The notes: generated from the letters alone by a model not told the origin. Shown: positions 1 through 12,560, counted from the first letter of the stretch. The stretch is DNA of 64,000 nt from Opisthorchis felineus (GCA_004794785.1 SJOL01009490.1:570270-634269); one strand, 5' to 3'. Numbers and translations: made by a program.

Positions 1-430
1 ACAATTTATGTTTTCAAATGATTACTCTACCGATCTCACATACTATTCAAACAACCATCGCTGATCATTAAACTCCTTCAGCGGGGAATATGTACGGGTG
101 AGATTCTCTACACCTTTTCAATTGACCGAAACACATTGTTTCTTTGATTTATATATCTAACGCTACTTAACATCAGTTTTTAAACTGACATACTTCCCGT
201 GAAATAGAGATCTGGAGTATAAAGCCTGCCCCGAAATGGCAGACTTGAGGAGAATGCTCAGCAGCAATTTTGCCAAACCCTCATTCTGGCCATAAGGCGC
301 AACAAACAATTCAAGGCTTTTTTCGGAAAGGAAAGATAACCACTGAATAAGTAATTCTACTAGCCCTACTAGGCGACACAACTGCGTATTCCCCCCTCGG
401 AGCCTGATCAAAACGAGGAATTAGCAATGT
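1..430. other. Unassigned sequence
   Basis: I see no gene, RNA or recognisable repeat here. It lies just upstream of the Penelope-like remnant and could include its decayed 5' part, but no conserved motif supports that. Confidence 0.3.
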
Positions 431-1960
431 CAACGAGAGCCTCAAGAAACTTCAAGATCTCTAGAAAAGCATGAAAGAAGAATACTGGGGATTGAGGTCA
501 AACGATCCAGTCACTCCACGCTTCCACGGACTTCCAAAGGTACACAAAGCACAAAACTCCTCTGAAAAACAGTGTCGCTCTCTGGGACACCGACACACAC
601 CTTTCTTAAAACTATGGAAAAAGTTAAATATCCCCGCTGTTGGTCTCAACACTCAATCCATAGTGTAGGACAATTTTTAGAGAAACTAAAAATAAAATAA
701 TGGTCTCATGTTATGTAGGCTCACTGTTCACATCAGTAGATCTCGATTTTATCAAAACAACTGCGACCGCTCTATCGGATAACTCCGGCTTTGCTTAATC
801 ACATCTATCGAGTTCAACGAAGAACATTACGAACAATCGTGAGAGGCACCAGTGGAGTCGTCAACTGAAAGATTTATTGCGGAAATAAGAATTTAAAAGC
901 TGGAATGAATTGAATTGCCTAACGTAAATCATAAAGCATGGATCCGCTATGCGGCTAACACTTAACACCATCAAAACGAACGAACTGCGGTGAATAAGCC
1001 AACTAGTGAACAACGTTTCTGACGACATCCAACTCACAGCGGGAGAAGCGGACAGCGAAAAACTGGGCGTCTTCACTAGTGGGCTGCTAAATGAGCAGCT
1101 AAAAACTGAGATCTAAAGGAAGGCAGCGCATACGAAACAAACTGTGCGCTATCAAAGCAACCATCCAAGTTGTTACAAACAAACCTGCTTTCGGAAGCTG
1201 TACAGGAAAATCAAGAGACAGCACAATGCCCCAGAATCCAAGGCCGAAGAAAAAGAAGAACGCTCACATCAGGGTGTCCACGGAAATGGATAACCAATAA
1301 ATTTCACTTGGAGGTTGCAAAGTATACTGAACACGACTTCTACAACAGGGCAAATCAAAAGCAAACAAACCACACTCCCATACATCAGAAGCATCGCTGA
1401 AGTGACTGCAAGGATCTCAGGAAAATAAAATACGACGGTCGCTTACAAATCTGTTGGCGTTTTGCGGTGCACCGGAGAACGTCAGGACTACATACCCCAA
1501 AACTTCACAAGAAACAAGACTAGAAACTCACAAAGGAAACAGCAAACCGCGACCCAAACGGGCAAATCAATTTGATCTGTACAGTCGTTCAATCAGCAAA
1601 TCCAAGGATCAAATCAGCCAACAGACGCGATGGAAGGCAGACCATAACGAAACACAGAGAGTAAGCTTACCTGTAAACTCACAAAAACGCGGCCTCTTAA
1701 TTGGCTAATTACTTTAATAGATGACAAATTCTTTTTAGGTGCTATATAAGAGCACGCAGGTAGAAAGGAAGCACCCACTTAACTGCGCACTGACGATTTT
1801 TCTTCGTCTGGCGACGTAACGTTTTGAACTTAATTGCAAAGCTCAGCGAATAGGTCAAAAGCCTCGTGAGCAGCAACAATAAAGTCACTTGACCTGCCAA
1901 TTTCCGGCACATGATCAATCTGGAAATGGATGTTCGATACCGTGCAACATACACGATGGA
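430..1960 (+). mobile_element. Penelope-like element remnant (RT and downstream part)
   Basis: The open stretch at 471-668 contains the block NDPVTPRFHGLPKVHK. This matches the characteristic Penelope-like RT motif P-R-F-Y-G-L-P-K-x-H-K, followed by a frameshifted continuation resembling the LRPIVS and GSQHSIHSVDQFL-type segments of that family. Downstream frames (1170-1400, 1454-1708) are basic and broken by stops. They sit where the RT C-terminus and linker should be, but no clear GIY-YIG endonuclease core can be read. The terminal part (1735-1850) starts with a TATAAG-containing stretch that is shared with 12245-12355, where a second Penelope-like remnant ends. Penelope elements often carry such repeated terminal sequence. 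The element is clearly dead. Confidence 0.6.
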
Positions 1961-2012
1961 TTACATCAGTTAACTGTATTACTACTGAGCATATAAACAA
2001 TAAATCACTACG

Positions 2013-2060
2013 TATCTTTTCATATATACATATATATATATATATATATATGAAAAGATA
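2013..2060. repeat. AT-rich palindrome
   Basis: A nearly perfect 48-base palindrome. The arms begin TATCTTTTCATATATA and end TATATATGAAAAGATA, and the centre is (TA)n with one interrupting C. It lies about 50 bases beyond the Penelope-like remnant and could be its terminal repeat or an independent hairpin. Confidence 0.7.
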
Positions 2061-4440
2061 TATATGGGTTTAAAAAGTAAACAAAGTTGGTGTAGACCTA
2101 GCACCATAATAAGATGGAGTAAAGCTACTTTTTTCCTAAAACTTATGTACTAGCCTGTTGTTTTCCAGATACCCAGCATCTCTGCTATGTTATAAGCCGT
2201 CATTTGCCCACAGACCCAGGTTATCAGTTTTGGGTAAAAGCTTCAAATTAACCGTTTTGTTGTTTTACAGGGCTATGTTGACAGGGATCTAATCTGGACC
2301 TCAAATATGACGGCCGAGGAAATTTTTCTGCGTGCTTCAATCTGTTTACACTACTGTTTTTGTCGAGCTGCACATGATGTTGCAATACATATTTCACTTG
2401 CATCGCCATGTTTTCTACCAACCGAGATAATGAGCATCCGTGTGTGTATTCACTGGAATATATAATATACGTTTTTAACTTAACTTAGGTAAAATATCCA
2501 GACACACCATCTTAGTTTAAAAATACTAACGGTACACCATGCTAAGTTCAACAGTCCTGCATCAATGAATGCTCGAGTAGGTCAGTGTTAGTGGGTGGTA
2601 TAGGAATATACGCAATGATGAGGGCTGGTAGATTGGGACGCCAACGGTCACGAATTTTCACTTGTACATTACTTTGGCTGTTCTGTTAAGTACACTTGGA
2701 ATAACAAACAGCTTGACGGAACTCTCAAAAGGGTCCGCCATACCTAGCAGCAACACAGAATAGGCTTCCGGAGTGAGACGACCGTACGGCGTAGTCCCAT
2801 TTCAAGGGCTTGGTAAGTCATTTCCCTGGGACGTCAAAGGATAGTTCCAAGTATGCTTACCCCTGCTCCTCTGTACAAACTGGCTGCGTGATTCACTCAC
2901 CATCAACCATCAACTGACGGAAACAAAGATTTCTGTGATACTGAAATGTCGGATCAGGAGACAAGTCAGCACATTGGGAAGAGAGCGCTTAGCTTTATTT
3001 TACAGGGCCTTTGCTAAGAAAGAAAAGATAAGCCACTGATTGCGCATATTTCAGATCTTTACTGAATTTCTGGTAATTTTTGTCGTACTGGTGTGATCGC
3101 TTTGGAATCACAGTAAAAATGCATGCTTACGGGTCGGACCTGCACAAAGCTCAGCAGAAATGCTGCCCACAAAGCCGGTGGACCGTGCGAGTACTGTCTG
3201 TTCAAAGTAATTTAAAGAGTTGCCTCTTTCCACTTCGTTTCCACGCCTGTTTAAAGATTGGTTGACCTCCTACTCTTGCTCGTTTCCAGTAATCATTCGC
3301 GATACGCTGAGTTGCGAGCAAAACCCCGGATATAGAACTGTCCAAATGGAGATTTATCAACAAATGCGGTATAAATACAATGATGAAGAAACATAATTGT
3401 ACAAAAATCCGACAGTGGGGTTACACCGGTTCCTATTCATCGATTTAGGAACTGCTAATTCTAAGCGGGATCCTGCACAGATAGTTGGGTAGGAATCATT
3501 ACGCCTGCTCAACGTTCACACCTAATCAGGGCAAAGTGGCCACAAGATGCCGAAACTTATATGGTTGACTTACAATAGACTTGCGATGAAGGTCAAAGAG
3601 CGGGTCACGTTCAGATCAAAGTAAGAAAGGTGGTGTGGGCGCAAAACGGGAACAGTAGAACGAATAGTCACGTTGGACACATTAAGAATAAAAGCAATGA
3701 ACCCACACTGACAGCTTCTGTCAGTTAATGCTGAATGTAAAACAACCATCAGGAACGCTCCGCAGTACGACTGAGAGTAATAACTTCTTCATACCCTGTG
3801 CCGATGGCTCTCAGCTGCCCAGTTTGGGTTTCCGAATAAGCAATTTGATGTTGAAAGGCCTTTTTTCTTCTATTTGGTTTGGATGAAGATACCGTGACCA
3901 TATACTTTGAGGATGGAGAAGTGCTTAGGGATAGAAGAGCTGAAAACCAATCTCAAAGGAGGTGTGAAAGCGCTTCTGGGTGCGACTAAACGAGGCCCGG
4001 AAATGATGGACCGGAAACTACAAAAGCTCCCCCGCAGCCAGAATCGATTCACCGAGAAACCTTGATTTTTATCCCAGCGACATTGTAAAACATCTGCAGG
4101 TCCGAAAGCTTTCACCCTGCAGTGGTCCTCTAGTACGAACTGTGGTCCCGGCGTAGGCAGAAACGTTCACGGAAAAAAGTACACTTTCTGCCTCTGCTTT
4201 CGGAAAAAGCACCTGAATGCAGAATGCTCCTGGCCGTACGGCATCCGTACCGTGCTACTTTATCCACCAGTGGGTTTCCACAGACGCTTGAGACAGATGC
4301 TCCAAAGCGGCACATTTCAGAAGCTAAGAGCGCATATAATCTCCCGTTAGCTCCGTTCAAGTAAACTGAGAACAAATACCTAATTTGCACATACTACGTG
4401 CGTTTGAATGATTAGGCAGGAAAGTCAACAGTACCCTCTC
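2061..4440. other. Unassigned intergenic sequence
   Basis: About 2.4 kb with only short open frames. None of the translations (for example the minus-strand frames at 3870-4390) matches a family I recognise. No tRNA-like boxes or terminal repeats were seen. Confidence 0.3.
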
Positions 4441-5090
4441 TCCAGTGGTGAGGGTGGTGGCCAGTGGTGCTCAAGCTGACCTGAATTTCTCTGCATTTGA
4501 CCTACAATTTGGACACTCACCTAGAGACATTACCCCATAGGACTTGGAGGAAACTGTATTCGCCGTTCATGAGGGCGAACGACAATACAGAGTTTTACCA
4601 CTTGGATTGTCAGGACCATTCACACTCCGGTGCCTGTGGCTTTGTTTGATAATGAAATTAAACAGCATTGTTGTGTATGCAGGTGTTACCGTTGTGTAGG
4701 ACTATTTGGAACAGTAACATGCAGTGCACTTAAAAGCCGTTGGGGCATATCTGGGTAGCTGGCGTGCTGCTCAGTGCAGCCGATAAAGAACTGGGTTAGA
4801 AAGTGGTGACGCTGCCTGCTCACAAAACTGTGTCAATAAGTCGGCAAAATGACAAAATCTAGACTTGCATAGTCTCAAATTTAGAGTGGTCCGTGCAACG
4901 GCTTCAGGACGAGTGGGGCGCTTCACTGAGTTCGGTCAAGGGAATACTCACTATTGGTGCGGCTGCTGGTGGCCGGTGCATTGATGCAGGCTTGATTCAG
5001 AAGGATGGAATTACTGAGTATGCAGCTTGTTTTTATCCGAGAAAAAATTGTGTTCCCGAGAAAAAGGTGTTGTCTTAATACCGGGCTCAA
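4440..5090 (+). pseudogene. Ty3/Gypsy pol remnant (RT palm to RNase H)
   Basis: The forward frames give FSAFDLQFGH, then TVFAVHEGERQYRVLPLGLSG. This corresponds to the RT block that runs from the first catalytic region (F-x-x-x-D-L-x-S-G-Y) to the Y-x-F-x-V-x-P-F-G-L-x-x-A-P segment of Gypsy elements. After an unreadable gap, the frame at 4893-5078 gives DAGLIQKDGITEYAACFYPR and ends in EKKVLS. This resembles the start of the Gypsy RNase H domain (D-A-S-x-x-x-G-A-V-L-x-Q). The YLDD segment is not visible, and an in-frame stop breaks the RT. No LTRs were found nearby. It belongs to a different Gypsy lineage from the two elements further right. Confidence 0.5.
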
Positions 5091-5384
5091 GAGGGTGAAT
5101 CATCCCACACCTGAGCAATTGGGCTTATAATCACAAAGGAAAGAGGCGAACAAGTGCACCGCAGGGACTCTTTGCAAGCCTTTGAACCACAACCTGTGTG
5201 AAATTAATAAAAATGTTAAATTCCCTGGTAGAACAACGCCTCTCTGCCTCCCAGTTTCGGAAGCAGCAGAAACGGAGTCCACAGTTTGCTCAGTTCTTTT
5301 TAAACAACCTTTGAATATTTAATCGTCGGCTTGCTTCGAAATGCCTTTCGTAATTCCAAGTGCACCGACCAAACTTAAACCAGA
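5091..5384. other. Unassigned sequence
   Basis: No gene, RNA or repeat recognised between the Gypsy remnant and the fold-back hairpin. Confidence 0.3.
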
Positions 5385-5556
5385 AGTTTTGTAGAAATTT
5401 CATCCTGTAAGTGAAGCAAATCTATGCTGAAAAGCCGAGAAGCACTGTACAGCTGTTTCATCCTTATTGGAAATCACCAGCAGTGCGCATCTCGCGAAAG
5501 TTCTCGGCTTTTCAGCATAGACTGGCTTCACTTACACGATGAACTTTCACAAAATT
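5385..5556. repeat. Fold-back inverted repeat (hairpin element)
   Basis: The left arm at 5407-5441 (starting GTAAGTGAAGCAAATCTATG) is the reverse complement of the right arm at 5501-5535, with 33 of 35 positions matching. A looser match extends outward about 20 bases on each side (TTTTGT..ATTTCATC against its complement). The loop is 59 bases. This is the shape of a fold-back or miniature DNA element, or of a locus giving a long-hairpin RNA. There is no coding capacity. Confidence 0.75.
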
Positions 5557-6439
5557 TGCAAATCTCCTCACACTACCAACGGTATGTACCTAGCTCAGTG
5601 GAAGAAGTAACTTCACCCGATGACTGAAAATTCAATCTGAGAATTGGCTGTTCAACGAGCCAGTCAACACGCGTGACCACGTGATACGGATCTCGTGATT
5701 GAAAGATGAGCAGCGCTTTATCTAAGTAGGAGTTAAACCAGAAGTCTCTGATTCTGATATATCTGTGGCGGATATTTCGTTATCTGGGCTGACTGAACAC
5801 GCGCGAGGACAGGTGGAGCTGCTTCATACGTAAATGCGGCCCTCCTTACCCTAATGTATCTCTGATATATCGCTTCTACACCCCTTTTTGATACGCCATG
5901 GATCCAAACATCGTTGCGTGCTACGGACTCTCCTTCTGGGCGTTGCCACCTAAGTTCACAGGAAGCCCATTCGTTCCCCATACAAAATCTTCAGCAACAC
6001 TCTACCAGGTACCACTTTATAAACCTTTTGCTGCAATGCGACTTTGTTGCTCCCAAGTACTGCAAGATGGAGGTGCAGTCCAACAGATCTAGCGGACGCT
6101 GTGCATCAGCACTGTCAAACTTCACGCAGCAGAGTGCCTGCACTCAGAGCGTCTACGCCCTCACCAGATACTGCGCAGGCCAAATAACATTCTTACTGTA
6201 TCTGGTTATCATTAATGAAAGACAACTCGTTGATCACGTGATAATCAAGGCCCCCTAGAACATAGCCACCGCTGTGTTCTGGCTTTTGAATTCATCAACT
6301 GCCAGTTGGCTAAGAGCCCTGAAACTCAAACGTGGAACTGGAAATTCTGCTGCATAGAAACTTCGGTGGCGGGACCAGATTCCATGAGGAACACAGGAAC
6401 ATTGCTCTAAAAATTCGCGGCACTAATGTGATATCCCTT
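5557..6439. other. Unassigned sequence
   Basis: Several overlapping short frames on both strands (for example plus 5914-6258, 114 codons, and minus 5733-5981). None shows a domain I recognise, and no frame is clearly preferred. Treated as non-coding. Confidence 0.3.
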
Positions 6440-7250
6440 CCAAAGAGATAAACATGCAGTCAAAAAAGCGAAATCTCTTTAAGAGGATTCCGTGTCTCCT
6501 GGAAGTTATTTTCATATAAATCCTTGAGGCATCAGCTACCCAAGATCCAGAAGACGAGCTAGCATTTTGTAAGATACTAAGAGCCTGTAATTCAGGAAAC
6601 TGTCTAGTGAACTTAGAAAGACAGGGGATGGTACAAAATGGTACAAAAATGCACCGATTAAGAACCTGAGACACCTTCAAAAAGGCAAACAGCCTTATCT
6701 TTGAGTGACAACTACAAGGAACAGTTGCATCCGTAGCCCACGGATAACACCAGTTGTTCTATATTCTGCGCAAATCACGTCAAATCTTGGCAGGGCATAA
6801 ACAAGATCAATTCGATCTTAAAGGAAGCGGGTGTTTGTGAACCTTCACTCAAAAGAAATCCCTTCAACCCCTTGGGGCCAGACGAATTACGTCTAAAGAC
6901 TAAAAAAATTGTTCAGCTTGACTCAACATTATTTTCTGATATTTCGTGAGTTCCTAGATGAAGGCAACATTTCTTCTGTTTGGAAGCAAACGATTTTTGC
7001 TTCGCTCTACAAATCCCGTGGACACTCATCACGTCGTAGCCTGTCAGCCTTACCACCATATCGTGTAAGGCCGCTCAATATTCGCTGACTGGAATCATTT
7101 TATCAAAAACTACGAGATGCTCAAGGTTACCACTTCATTATCAAGAATGTTATATGTCATGGTTTTTTCTACAGACTCTTTGTATGGCTGATTTCTTTAA
7201 GTGAGAGAATTTCCAAGGTCATCGATTACTACAACTTGGGAAACGGTGCC
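6440..7250 (+). pseudogene. CR1/Jockey-type LINE RT fragment
   Basis: Joining the readable forward frames gives the endonuclease-RT linker (LFKRFRVSGKLFSYKSLR region) and then NPFNPLGPDELRLKTLKK, FLIFREFLDEGNISSVWK and IFASLYKSRGHSS. These are the N-terminal RT signatures of CR1/Jockey LINEs: the G-P-D-x-I-x-P start, the S-L-x-x-G-x-x-P-x-x-W-K segment and the P-I-Y-K-x-G-x-R segment. Reading needs frame changes and stops occur, so it is a pseudogene. No microsatellite 3' end was seen close by, so the 3' part is lost or unrecognisable. Confidence 0.6.
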
Positions 7251-10200
7251 TAATGTAATAAGATAACGCGAATCACGATAAAGCGTAGATTGTTTACAAT
7301 GGGCGAAAGTTGCAGCTAGTTCTGCAGCTAAAATAGTCTAATGAGCTTCCTAGAGCCCACATTGTGCTCTTGGAAGCAAAATGTGCGGGAGTCAATCCCG
7401 TAATTGAATTTTGCTCTATATCTGCCGCTTTACTGGATGATTAAAGAATTATATGGGACCTCGAGAATTGCTATTCCAGCTAATTATCGCAATAAACACA
7501 TTCATTGTATTTGGATAACTCGTATGCGCTTTAAAGAACGTAATGCTTGCAGATGGTGACGACCTATGCTCGTTGGTGAAGCTATTTGGCAAACTGCAGC
7601 AGAGTTCCCCATTGAAAATGGCGAAACATACCAGGTTTGCCATAGCCGGCTCTGGGGTGTCGCCAGATGGTTTGCGGCTAGTGATGTACGTGGTGAGTAG
7701 CATATCATTATGCCATCCATTGGGTCGCAACCTTAGTGAAGGGGCTGCGGTTGCTTACAAAATACGGCAATGGGAACTTAGCTGATACCTACGACTAACA
7801 TGCTGCTAAGGGTCCACGATGCCCAATCAACTAGCTAAATATTATCCACGCCAATCATAGCGGACAGCTGAACGAATCTAGTTGACGCACACGACTAACA
7901 TTTGGCTAAAAGAGGTACAACTAGTGGGCCGGTTGGTAGGGGACAAGTCGTGGGTGGGGGCGGTGAAGCAATTGCATGTCTGTGTGTTAGTGTTATGATA
8001 AACAGAAAAACTACTGTACGTCATTGTCCAGGCAAGCCATACAATGGAATGTGTGCCGGATGTTCGCGGAGAGTGTATATGACCAAAATATACGGTGATG
8101 TGTAATACGTGCGTGCTTCCTATAGCTCAGCAAATTTGCACACAGCACAGCATGCCATCGCAGCCGAACACTACTTCCGCCAACCGCATTTATGCCGACA
8201 CTTTGTCCATGACGGACGTATTGACTTGGTGTTGTTTTCCCATCATCTCCCTGAACAAGACAAATAGTTTATGCATATAAGCAAACTGTTCGCTTTTTAC
8301 AAAGGCATATATATCCGGACGTCCGGTACCCATGACATCTGTTGTCGAAAAAGTGTAGAGCTTTTATCTACAGTCCAGATATTAGTTGCTTTGAGAAGCC
8401 TTACCCAAATAGATTTGTCGCGTTTGTCCCATCGGCATTTACCACATCCTGTACGCGTGGAAACAGTGCCGTTCGTTGCAATCTGACGACACCTATGTAG
8501 CTGTAGTGATCTTCCCTCAACTGCAACAAAAGCACACGTCCGGCCTAGCGAAGCTTTGCCAGGTCCATAAAGCCCAACCACCCGTCGCTTACTTGACAGA
8601 GGCTCTTGACATTTCCGGCGGCACTTGTATGTCTTAAGTGGTAAATACCTTGTCGAATTCGTCGGTTACAAACTTATTGGGATTCCTCGAACTTCCGTCG
8701 GTTTTGCTGGTCACCTGCTGCATTTGTAGTACACCCGTTCGCAACGCATAACATTGTTGGTGCATCGGTTACCTGCTGCACGCACAAATGGCGCATAATT
8801 CACCACGGCCGACAAATTCGCAAAAGATGCACCATGAGCCGTATCTGAAAGCTGAAAGTGGAACGCGCGTCAATTATTCGAAGGAAAGATTAATAAAACA
8901 ATTTTCACTAAGTTAAGGCAAGTTAGGGGGCTTTCTGGTTTGAGCACATATACAGCAAAACGGAACATTTTTACGTAAAAATTCTCGTTCGATTCGCAAA
9001 GATTTTGAAGAAAAAAGCATCTGCCATCTAAGGATCAGCTCGTGTGGGGGAATGTCTAGGACCAATTTCGCACCACTTAAAGACGCCTTTATGCTAGCCG
9101 TCGCGCTTGAAAGCTGAGAACGCAAACTTCAATGCTACGTCCGTATTTTTCTTGCGATTTTCAATTAAATTGAAGCCATCGAACAATAAGAATAAGCACG
9201 ACAAGGGAAGCTTGGGCGGAGGTCCGATCATGCCTTAAATGGTGAGTCCTGTACACACTGGGGAACAAACCCATTATTATTATGGTATCAGTCCACGGAT
9301 GCATGTGTCCGTGATCCCGTGAACAGGCCAAACTGACCCTGATCTTGATAACGTAAACTTTCGGCGCGGCAGGATAATCTAGGGTTTGTGACGCGATTAA
9401 AACTGGACTATATCCCCGACGAGCCCCAGACAAGGAGTAGCTCTATCGTAATTCTCTTTATACGACCTTGAGCTTTAGATATACCTGTACATTTTCTGAT
9501 TCGGTCTCGGTGTTTGAATACACATGTTTCTGCATCGCGGTCGTTCTACCCTCCTAGCTGCGCGTCGTGATTGGTGTGTCTCTGCGTGCCGCTGTTTCTG
9601 CGTCAACCCTGTGTATCTGTTGCTTTCCAGCGTACTACGTCGACTTACCCAGTTTACAATTGCTGGCACAGGTGGGATACAGTCAATTTCGAAATTCACG
9701 TATAATCCTCTTGCCAAACTTATCGGCACGCGGACGACAAAACTGTCAAATAATCGGTTGACATTTCATAATTGCTTATGCCTCAAATCCAGCCATCTCT
9801 ACAACCACCAGGGACGTTTCACCTGGGCGAAAATTTCACGCTTTCGGTCCTGCAGCTACTGTTCGGCACCGAAATAAGAGATTATGAGCCAGAAATTGGG
9901 CCACGTGCGCTTGTCCGGCAATCGAAAAGCACGGAAAATCCTGCTCACTTCGAACGCACCCACGACACTTAATTTCGTCAGCACACGAACTATGCGCCAA
10001 GGTATGGAGAGATGAAACGCTGTGGTTGCGGTACACTGACGAAATGATAAAAGCAGCGTAGAAAGAGTAGAAAAGGAAGCTTTTGTGCTCTTCAGAATAT
10101 CCATGTGCCCGGATGGCACAAACGCAGTCTTGGAGGGTTTGCTAATGGGCGGTGGCTACAGGTAGAGCGATTAGGAGGCAGAATCTGCACCCTCGTGCAA

Positions 10201-10319
10201 GTATGACGGAAAACAGTCATTAGGGTTTAATGGTGAACAAGATCACCCGGGAAATTGTTTAGTGCTGCTTAACTTCGTGAATCAAGCAGATTCTTGCCCA
10301 GTTGTAATGCCGTTTTATG
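7251..10319. other. Unassigned intergenic sequence
   Basis: About 3 kb of short frames on both strands (largest about 117 codons at 9524-9877) with no recognisable domain. A short GATTATTATT-like tract near 9270 and a small hairpin at about 9293-9315 (CACGGA and TCCGTG) are the only structures noticed. Confidence 0.3.
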
Positions 10320-10400
10320 TCCCGCTGCCATGCCATCAGAAGGAAGCAAGGGTACAGAAGCACCCTCAGGTTTCCCGGGCCTAGAGGAAAGCAATCAAAA
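10320..10400 (-). repeat. SINE fragment (minus)
   Basis: The stretch CGCTGCCATGCCATCAGAAG, followed by a decayed version of the TACTGCCAGGTTGCCCAAGC-like block and then CCTAGA, matches the body of the tRNA-headed SINE copies near 51.5 and 12.4 kb. The tRNA-like head is not present or not readable. Confidence 0.4.
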
Positions 10401-11189
10401 TGCTGGTGTTGCGGTTTAACTCCGTGCCTTTCGATTAGTGGCTTGCATTTCGACCTCTGAGTTACCTCAAGTTCTATGAGGCGAGCCGCCCCCCACCTTG
10501 TGACATGCCAATAATATAGAATGGCTTTGCAAAATTATTGATAAGACTGTCAGGTTTGGTGGATAAGACGTGCCACAAAAGCCCCTTATCAAGTCAAGCG
10601 TCCGCCTGCAGGTTAGTGAAAATTACCGTCGGCCCATAAGTGTGGTGTTCACTAGTCTCGAATTCCCATGAACATTACCACAACCATCTTACAGATTGAA
10701 GGAAAAACCGTATATGATTCGGCAATACCTCCAGAAGATCGCGATAAAGTGAAAAAATCGTTTAACCTCATGGAATTGTTCCGGGACTGTGCCACTTAAT
10801 TCACAATTAGAAATTCCCAGTTAGTCTCAAGTTACCAAATGATACGCTGGCCACAATCACAGCTGCAGGGTACACGAGGATTATGGACACCAGCTTTAGT
10901 AACATCGCCCAAATGTTGGATGAACTCTTAACGCCGGCAGAATGGCTCAGGCAGGACATCGGTGTCATCAGCGAAATGTGTATCAACAGGTAAAAGAGGT
11001 ATAATTATATCTTTGAAAGCTCTGGGGCAATCAGGTTCGACGGGACGATGCTTAGGCACGGTTTGGTTTGTAATCTAAGTTCCCGACGGCCACTTTACCC
11101 TGTTGAACAACTGTTACTACAGTAATAACAACAGAAATAACAGCCGTCAGCTGTGACCTCATTTCAGTACCCATCCGTCATAACACCTT
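10401..11189. other. Unassigned sequence with short coding-like stretches
   Basis: Two short forward frames look protein-like: about 10660-10800 (reading IEGKTVYDSAIPPEDRDK) and about 10826-11000 (reading TRIMDTSFSNIAQMLDELLT). They are in different frames, are separated by stops, and match nothing I know. They could be relics of a transposon or of a processed host gene. Confidence 0.25.
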
Positions 11190-11310
11190 AGGAAAGCACG
11201 GAGGCTGGAATAATGCCAGGTCGCTCTAGGCCTAACAGGAGCAGGCGGGATGCTTTAGTCGGCTTGAACCGAGATCCCACCAGTCAGTAAGCCCGAGTCC
11301 GAAACAACGA
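11190..11310 (-). repeat. SINE copy, degenerate (minus)
   Basis: The reverse strand shows the order CTTACTGACTGGTGGGATC, GGTTCAAGCCGA (box-B-like), then CCTGTTAGGCCTAG and CCTGGCATTAT. This is the same order as the SINE copies at 51.15-51.67 kb: the ACCGGAAG region, box B, then the AACCTGGCAGTAT block. The box A end is not clear. Confidence 0.45.
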
Positions 11311-11399
11311 TTTGCCTTAAGCACCTCTGCTATGGTTGAAACAGAGGATGTACATTCACTGTGGACGTTGGTCACGTCAAGCTCAGGTTGTATGCACAA

Positions 11400-12355
11400 A
11401 CTGCATCCAACATACCCGAAACGCAGCTTGCAAACGAAACAATAGCTCTGTCAAAGCGTTGTACTGGCTGTCAGACACAGCAGAATTTTCAGCCTTCTCT
11501 TAAAAAGGAGAATAAAGTCCTTGAGGAAAGCATTTGTCACAAGATGAAACCGTCGCCGCTCTATTGGCTGATAAAGAAAGCCGGGCCACCATCAGGAATA
11601 AATTGGGCTTTATGAACAAAACAAAAGTCCTACTAAAAGACACTAGCACGTATTTCTGTCTACAAAATAAGCAAGCCAAATAACCTGCAAACAAAATAAA
11701 TAGGAAACTAAAGCGAATGAAAGACCTCCAAAATCCCACGAACGAGAAATCTCGCCAAAAAGCAGCCCAAGAGTCCAGAACCACAAAGCCAGGAGCCAAG
11801 CAGTGAAGCGACTAAAGAAAAAATCAAGCTAAAATAAAAAGCCGTCCTGATTGTAAGGACAAATTAATTGAACCGGATTTTGTACTTTTCGTCAAGGATC
11901 ACCAAATCAGAAGACAAAACCGGCCAAAGTCACTGGAGTTCCGCAGAGAGAAGACACACAAATCCGCCAACCATGCCTGGGAAGCTAAACTGGAAGTTTG
12001 AAATGAACTAGTCAGGATGAAATGGAAGACCCACACTCAGTCGGTTACACAACACAGAGGTGAACCGCGAGGCAACAGAGATCACAACCAGAACAGCAAA
12101 TAATGAACGACAAAGAAAGTGTTCAATGGAGCAGTTTAACGCGAGAAATGCAGACCACAGCGCAACACAGCTCACGAACGGACTGATAAACCTCAAACAG
12201 AAGGAATATCAACAGCTAATATGGTTATATTTTCAATCTCCACCTTACAAACTATATAAGCGAAATCATGAAGAACGGAACTCCCCACTCAGTTGTGCAC
12301 TAATGATGTCTGTTCGAACTGTGACGAAACTTCTGCAAGTCAACTGCCATGCTGG
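11400..12355 (+). mobile_element. Penelope-like element remnant (N-terminal part, internally deleted)
   Basis: Forward frames at about 11555-11740 give LLADKESRATIRNKLGFMNK and then TKVLLKDTSTYFCL. This corresponds to the conserved N-terminal Penelope-like block P-A-D-K-G-x-x-x-V-x-M-x-x-x-D-Y followed by L-L-x-D-x-x-T-Y. A basic stretch and a region with stops follow. The RT core (PRFYGLPK) is absent, so the middle is deleted. The end (12245-12355: a TATATAAG box, CACTCAGTTGTGCACTAATG, then CTTCTGCAAGTCAACTGC) aligns with 1735-1850 at the end of the first Penelope-like remnant, which ties the two copies to one family. Confidence 0.5.
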
Positions 12356-12560
12356 TATAATATTATTACTAGTAGTAATAAAAACAATAATAATCGTTCA
12401 TCTCTACCTTCCATTCGGAGCATAGCTGCCATGCCATCCGAAGGAAAAACGGGGACTGAGGTACTGCCCGGTTACTAAGCCTAGACAGGCGCTGGCTCAA
12501 GCTGTTAAGCTGGGTAAACAGATCGACTGCGTTTGACCAGCTACCAGGCCAAACTGAGTT
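12356..12560 (-). repeat. SINE copy (minus) with ATT-rich tail
   Basis: Read on the reverse strand: the body includes GGCATGGCAGCTATGCTCCG and then GAACGATTATTATTG. This matches the plus copy at 51.15-51.35 kb, which ends GGCATGGCAGCTGGGCAC, then CTGAACGATTATTAGTATTA. The tail lies at 12358-12400. The copy sits directly against the end of the Penelope-like remnant, and the tRNA-like head is decayed. Confidence 0.55.
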
